Below are positions 5,164-6,913 of a DNA stretch of 6,913 nucleotides, piece by piece (the first letter of the stretch is position 1; every line of letters begins with the position of its first letter). Origin of the DNA: Gemmobacter sp. (GTDB lineage Bacteria; Pseudomonadota; Alphaproteobacteria; Rhodobacterales; Rhodobacteraceae); NCBI GenBank assembly GCA_003509785.1, contig DOMY01000169.1:8099-15011 (forward strand), in the 5' to 3' direction. The translations under genes were made by a program, and so were the position numbers. A model generated the notes under the pieces. The model saw nothing but the letters and a program-made list of their open reading frames with translations, was not told where the DNA came from and did no database searches.

Positions 5164-6442
5164 AGCGCAGGGCCTCCACCGGGTTCATCCGGGCCGCGCG
5201 CCGCGCCGGAAAGATCGTGACAACGCAGGAAAGCCCAAGGCTCAGCCCCACCGCCGACAACACATCCTGCACCTGCAGCTTGGCGGGAAGGTTGTAGATG
5301 CCGCGCACAGAGGGATCCCAGACCCCGCCCCCTGCCACATAGTTCACAAAGGAAAAGATCGGGTCGATATACAGGGCAAACAGGCAGCCCAGCCCCACAC
5401 CCAAAGCGGTGCCCAGCAGCCCGGTCGAGGCCCCGCAGATGAAGAACATCCGCAGGATGCTGCCCTCGGTCAGGCCCATGGTGCGCAGAATGCCGATATC
5501 GCGGCCCTTGTTCTTCACCAGCATGATAAGGCCGGACACGATGTTCATCGCCGCAATCAGCACCAGGATCGACAGGATGATGAACATCACATTATCCTCG
5601 ATATCCAGCGCCCGCAGAAAGGCCCCGGCACTGTCCTGCCACGTCCACAGCATCGCTGTACTGCCCGCGGCCTGCAGGATTGGCAGCTCATATCCTGCAA
5701 TGGCATCCGGGTTCTGCACCAGCACCTCGATCTCGTCGGCGCGGCCCTCGCGGTTGAAATTGGCCTGCGCCTCGGCAAAGGGCAGATAGGCGCGCGTGCG
5801 GTCGATGTCATAGCGCCCGGCGGTGAAGATATAGACCACCTCATAGGCATTTACCCGCGGGCTGGTGCCGAAGGCTGTCTTCACCCCGTCGGGCGAGATC
5901 AGGCGGATGCGGTCACCGATGCCGATGTTCATCTCGCGTGCAAGGCCCGAACCGATGGCGATGCCCTGATCGAACCGCGCCAGATCCCCGATGGCCTCGG
6001 CCCCTGCCCCCACGCGGGGAATGGTGGCCAGATCTTCGGCGCGGATGCCAAACACCTCGGCCCCCATGTTCACGCCATTGGCGGTGGCCATCACCTGCCC
6101 CTTTATCAGCGGCGCCGCCCGTGTGACCCCCGGCACTTCGGCCAGGCGCGCGGCCACGGCATCGTAATCGGCAAACCCCCGCTGCAGCCGTCCTGCATCA
6201 TCCAGCCCCCCCGTCGAATAGACGGTGACATGGGCATTGGCCCCCAGCACGGTATCGACGAATTCCGCCCGGAATCCGGCCCGCACCGACAGGGTGGCAA
6301 TCAGTGCAAACACGGCCAGCGTGATGCCGATCAGGCTGATCCAGGTCATGACGGATACCCCGCCCTCCGCCCGTTTGGCGCGAAGATAACGCCAGGCGAT
6401 CATCCATTCGAAGGCGGCGAAGGGGGGGGTGCTGTTGCTCAT
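5156..6442 (-). CDS. lolC: Lipoprotein-releasing system permease LolC/LolE family
   Basis: Inner-membrane subunit of the Lol lipoprotein exporter, partner of LolD. Length is 428 residues, typical. Topology is the LolC/E pattern: a cytoplasmic start with FEWMIAWRYLRAKR, TM1 at about 32-53, a large periplasmic domain at about 54-283, then three TM segments at about 285-309, 332-359 and 393-411. A cytoplasmic stretch KNKGRDIGILRTMG lies between TM2 and TM3 and the ending is PARRAARMNPVEALRYE, both typical of FtsX-type permeases. The start at ATG 6442 follows CAGGCAGG; an in-frame ATG at 6487 adds 15 charged residues with no support. Only one permease gene is adjacent to lolD, so it may act as a homodimer or have a partner elsewhere; LolC versus LolE cannot be told from this window. 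An 8-base C run lies at codons 5-7. Confidence 0.95.
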   Translation of the reverse strand: MSNSTPPFAAFEWMIAWRYLRAKRAEGGVSVMTWISLIGITLAVFALIATLSVRAGFRAEFVDTVLGANAHVTVYSTGGLDDAGRLQRGFADYDAVAARLAEVPGVTRAAPLIKGQVMATANGVNMGAEVFGIRAEDLATIPRVGAGAEAIGDLARFDQGIAIGSGLAREMNIGIGDRIRLISPDGVKTAFGTSPRVNAYEVVYIFTAGRYDIDRTRAYLPFAEAQANFNREGRADEIEVLVQNPDAIAGYELPILQAAGSTAMLWTWQDSAGAFLRALDIEDNVMFIILSILVLIAAMNIVSGLIMLVKNKGRDIGILRTMGLTEGSILRMFFICGASTGLLGTALGVGLGCLFALYIDPIFSFVNYVAGGGVWDPSVRGIYNLPAKLQVQDVLSAVGLSLGLSCVVTIFPARRAARMNPVEALRYE

Positions 6443-6465
6443 GATCCTGCCTGAAAACTGCGCGC

Positions 6466-6494
6466 AACTTGGCGCCCGGCGCCGCAAAGGTCAA
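6466..6494 (-). promoter_or_regulatory. Possible promoter of the lolC-lolD operon
   Basis: On the minus strand TTGACC (6489-6494) is followed after exactly 17 bases by CAAGTT (6466-6471), ending 23 bases before the lolC ATG. The -35 is strong and the -10 weak. Its position after the proS terminator fits an independent lolCD promoter. Confidence 0.35.
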
Positions 6495-6544
6495 GGAAGC
6501 CCGCCGGGATCGGCGGTATCCCCCCAGCCTTTGAAGCGCACATG

Positions 6545-6570
6545 AAAACGGGGGCCGGATACGGCCCCCG
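6545..6570 (-). terminator. Rho-independent terminator after proS
   Basis: On the minus strand a 9-bp GC-rich stem (arms CGGGGGCCG and CGGCCCCCG, 6549-6570, loop of 4) is followed directly by TTTT (6545-6548). It lies about 58 bases past the proS stop and should separate proS transcription from lolCD. Confidence 0.7.
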
Positions 6571-6576
6571 CGTCAC

Positions 6577-6600
6577 GCAAATTCCTTCGAAGGAATTTGC
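6577..6600. repeat. Perfect 24-base palindrome, copy 1
   Basis: Left arm GCAAATTCCTTC and right arm GAAGGAATTTGC form a perfect self-complementary 24-mer centred on TTCGAA. It shares its last two bases with copy 2. As RNA it would fold into a 10-bp hairpin with a 4-base TCGA or TTCG-type turn. Confidence 0.85.
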
Positions 6601-6622
6601 AAATCTTTTCGAAAAGATTTGC
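6599..6622. repeat. Perfect 24-base palindrome, copy 2
   Basis: Left arm GCAAATCTTTTC and right arm GAAAAGATTTGC, again self-complementary and centred on TTCGAA, start 5 bases after the proS stop. It has the same outer GCAAAT/ATTTGC ends as copy 1 but a different inner arm changed compensatorily on both sides, which suggests selection on the structure. Confidence 0.85.
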
Positions 6623-6627
6623 GGCGC

Positions 6628-6913
6628 TCACGGATGGGCGGCGTAAATCTCCACGATCCGGTCGACGGCGGCCTCGGCGCTCATCTCCACGCTTTCGCCG
6701 CTGCGGCGGCTGGTCAGTTCCACCACGCCATTGGCCAGCCCGCGCGGGCCGACGGTGATGCGCCAGGGCAGGCCGATCAGATCCATCGTGGCGAATTTCG
6801 CCCCCGCGCGTTCGTCCCGGTCATCATAAAGCGGGTCGAGCCCCTTGGCCTTCAGCGCCTTGTACAGCCCTTCACAGGCCGCATCAGTGCCGGCATCGCC
6901 CTGCTTCAGGTTC
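6628..6913 (-). CDS. proS: Prolyl-tRNA synthetase, C-terminal end only (5' part outside window)
   Basis: Class II aminoacyl-tRNA synthetase charging tRNA-Pro in the cytoplasm. Only the last 94 codons are present: the anticodon-binding domain with the strongly conserved YDDRDERAGAKFATMDLIG stretch, then PWRITVGPRGL and NGVVELTSRR, ending in a helix EAAVDRIVEIYAAHP before TGA. This ending, with no zinc-binding extension after the anticodon domain, matches the shorter bacterial ProS form common in Alphaproteobacteria. The catalytic domain is outside the window. It is followed by two palindromes and a terminator, so it probably ends its own transcript upstream of lolC. Confidence 0.95.
   Translation of the reverse strand, partial: NLKQGDAGTDAACEGLYKALKAKGLDPLYDDRDERAGAKFATMDLIGLPWRITVGPRGLANGVVELTSRRSGESVEMSAEAAVDRIVEIYAAHP

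Noticed and set aside
6443..6487. Longer lolC start at 6487
   Set aside because: No ribosome site, Arg-rich unrelated extension, and it would cover the likely lolCD promoter; ATG 6442 fits the family N-terminus.

Overview
The window is a piece of a GC-rich alphaproteobacterial chromosome, most likely Rhodobacterales/Rhodobacteraceae. This rests on protein style (PhoH, MiaB, LolC/LolD, ProS), strong G/C preference at third codon positions, and a TTCGAA-centred palindrome pair of a kind I associate with that group. I could not run a search, so the genus is open. No tRNA, rRNA, CRISPR array, insertion sequence or phage gene is visible.

Layout, left to right. The minus-strand gene phoH (ybeZ-type ATPase) runs off the left edge just before its Walker B motif. 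Its leader (about 726-922) holds short repeats, followed by a strong bidirectional terminator (923-952). Next come two small minus-strand envelope genes, 4 bases apart: a short lipoprotein (985-1341) and, upstream of it in transcription order, an exported OmpA-like peptidoglycan-binding protein (1346-1909). Both carry the same short two-cysteine module. A fairly AT-rich gap separates them from miaB (2095-3420, minus). Divergent from miaB is a 290-residue plus-strand gene (3573-4445), which I read tentatively as a divergent GT-A-like glycosyltransferase relative lacking the usual DxD. It converges on lolD (4486-5163, minus), which overlaps the end of lolC/E (5156-6442, minus) by 8 bases. Beyond lolC lie the proS terminator, two tandem 24-base palindromes, and the last 94 codons of proS (6628-6913, minus), which enters from the right edge.

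Functions. miaB and phoH are neighbours in many Gram-negative bacteria (miaB-ybeZ-ybeY-corC-lnt in E. coli); here the two envelope genes sit between them. LolC/LolD extract outer-membrane lipoproteins from the inner membrane, so the small lipoprotein is a plausible client. ProS is housekeeping translation. Most of the window is ordinary core genome. The parts worth a second look are the shared cysteine module, the glycosyltransferase-like protein with its altered active site, and the tandem palindromes after proS.
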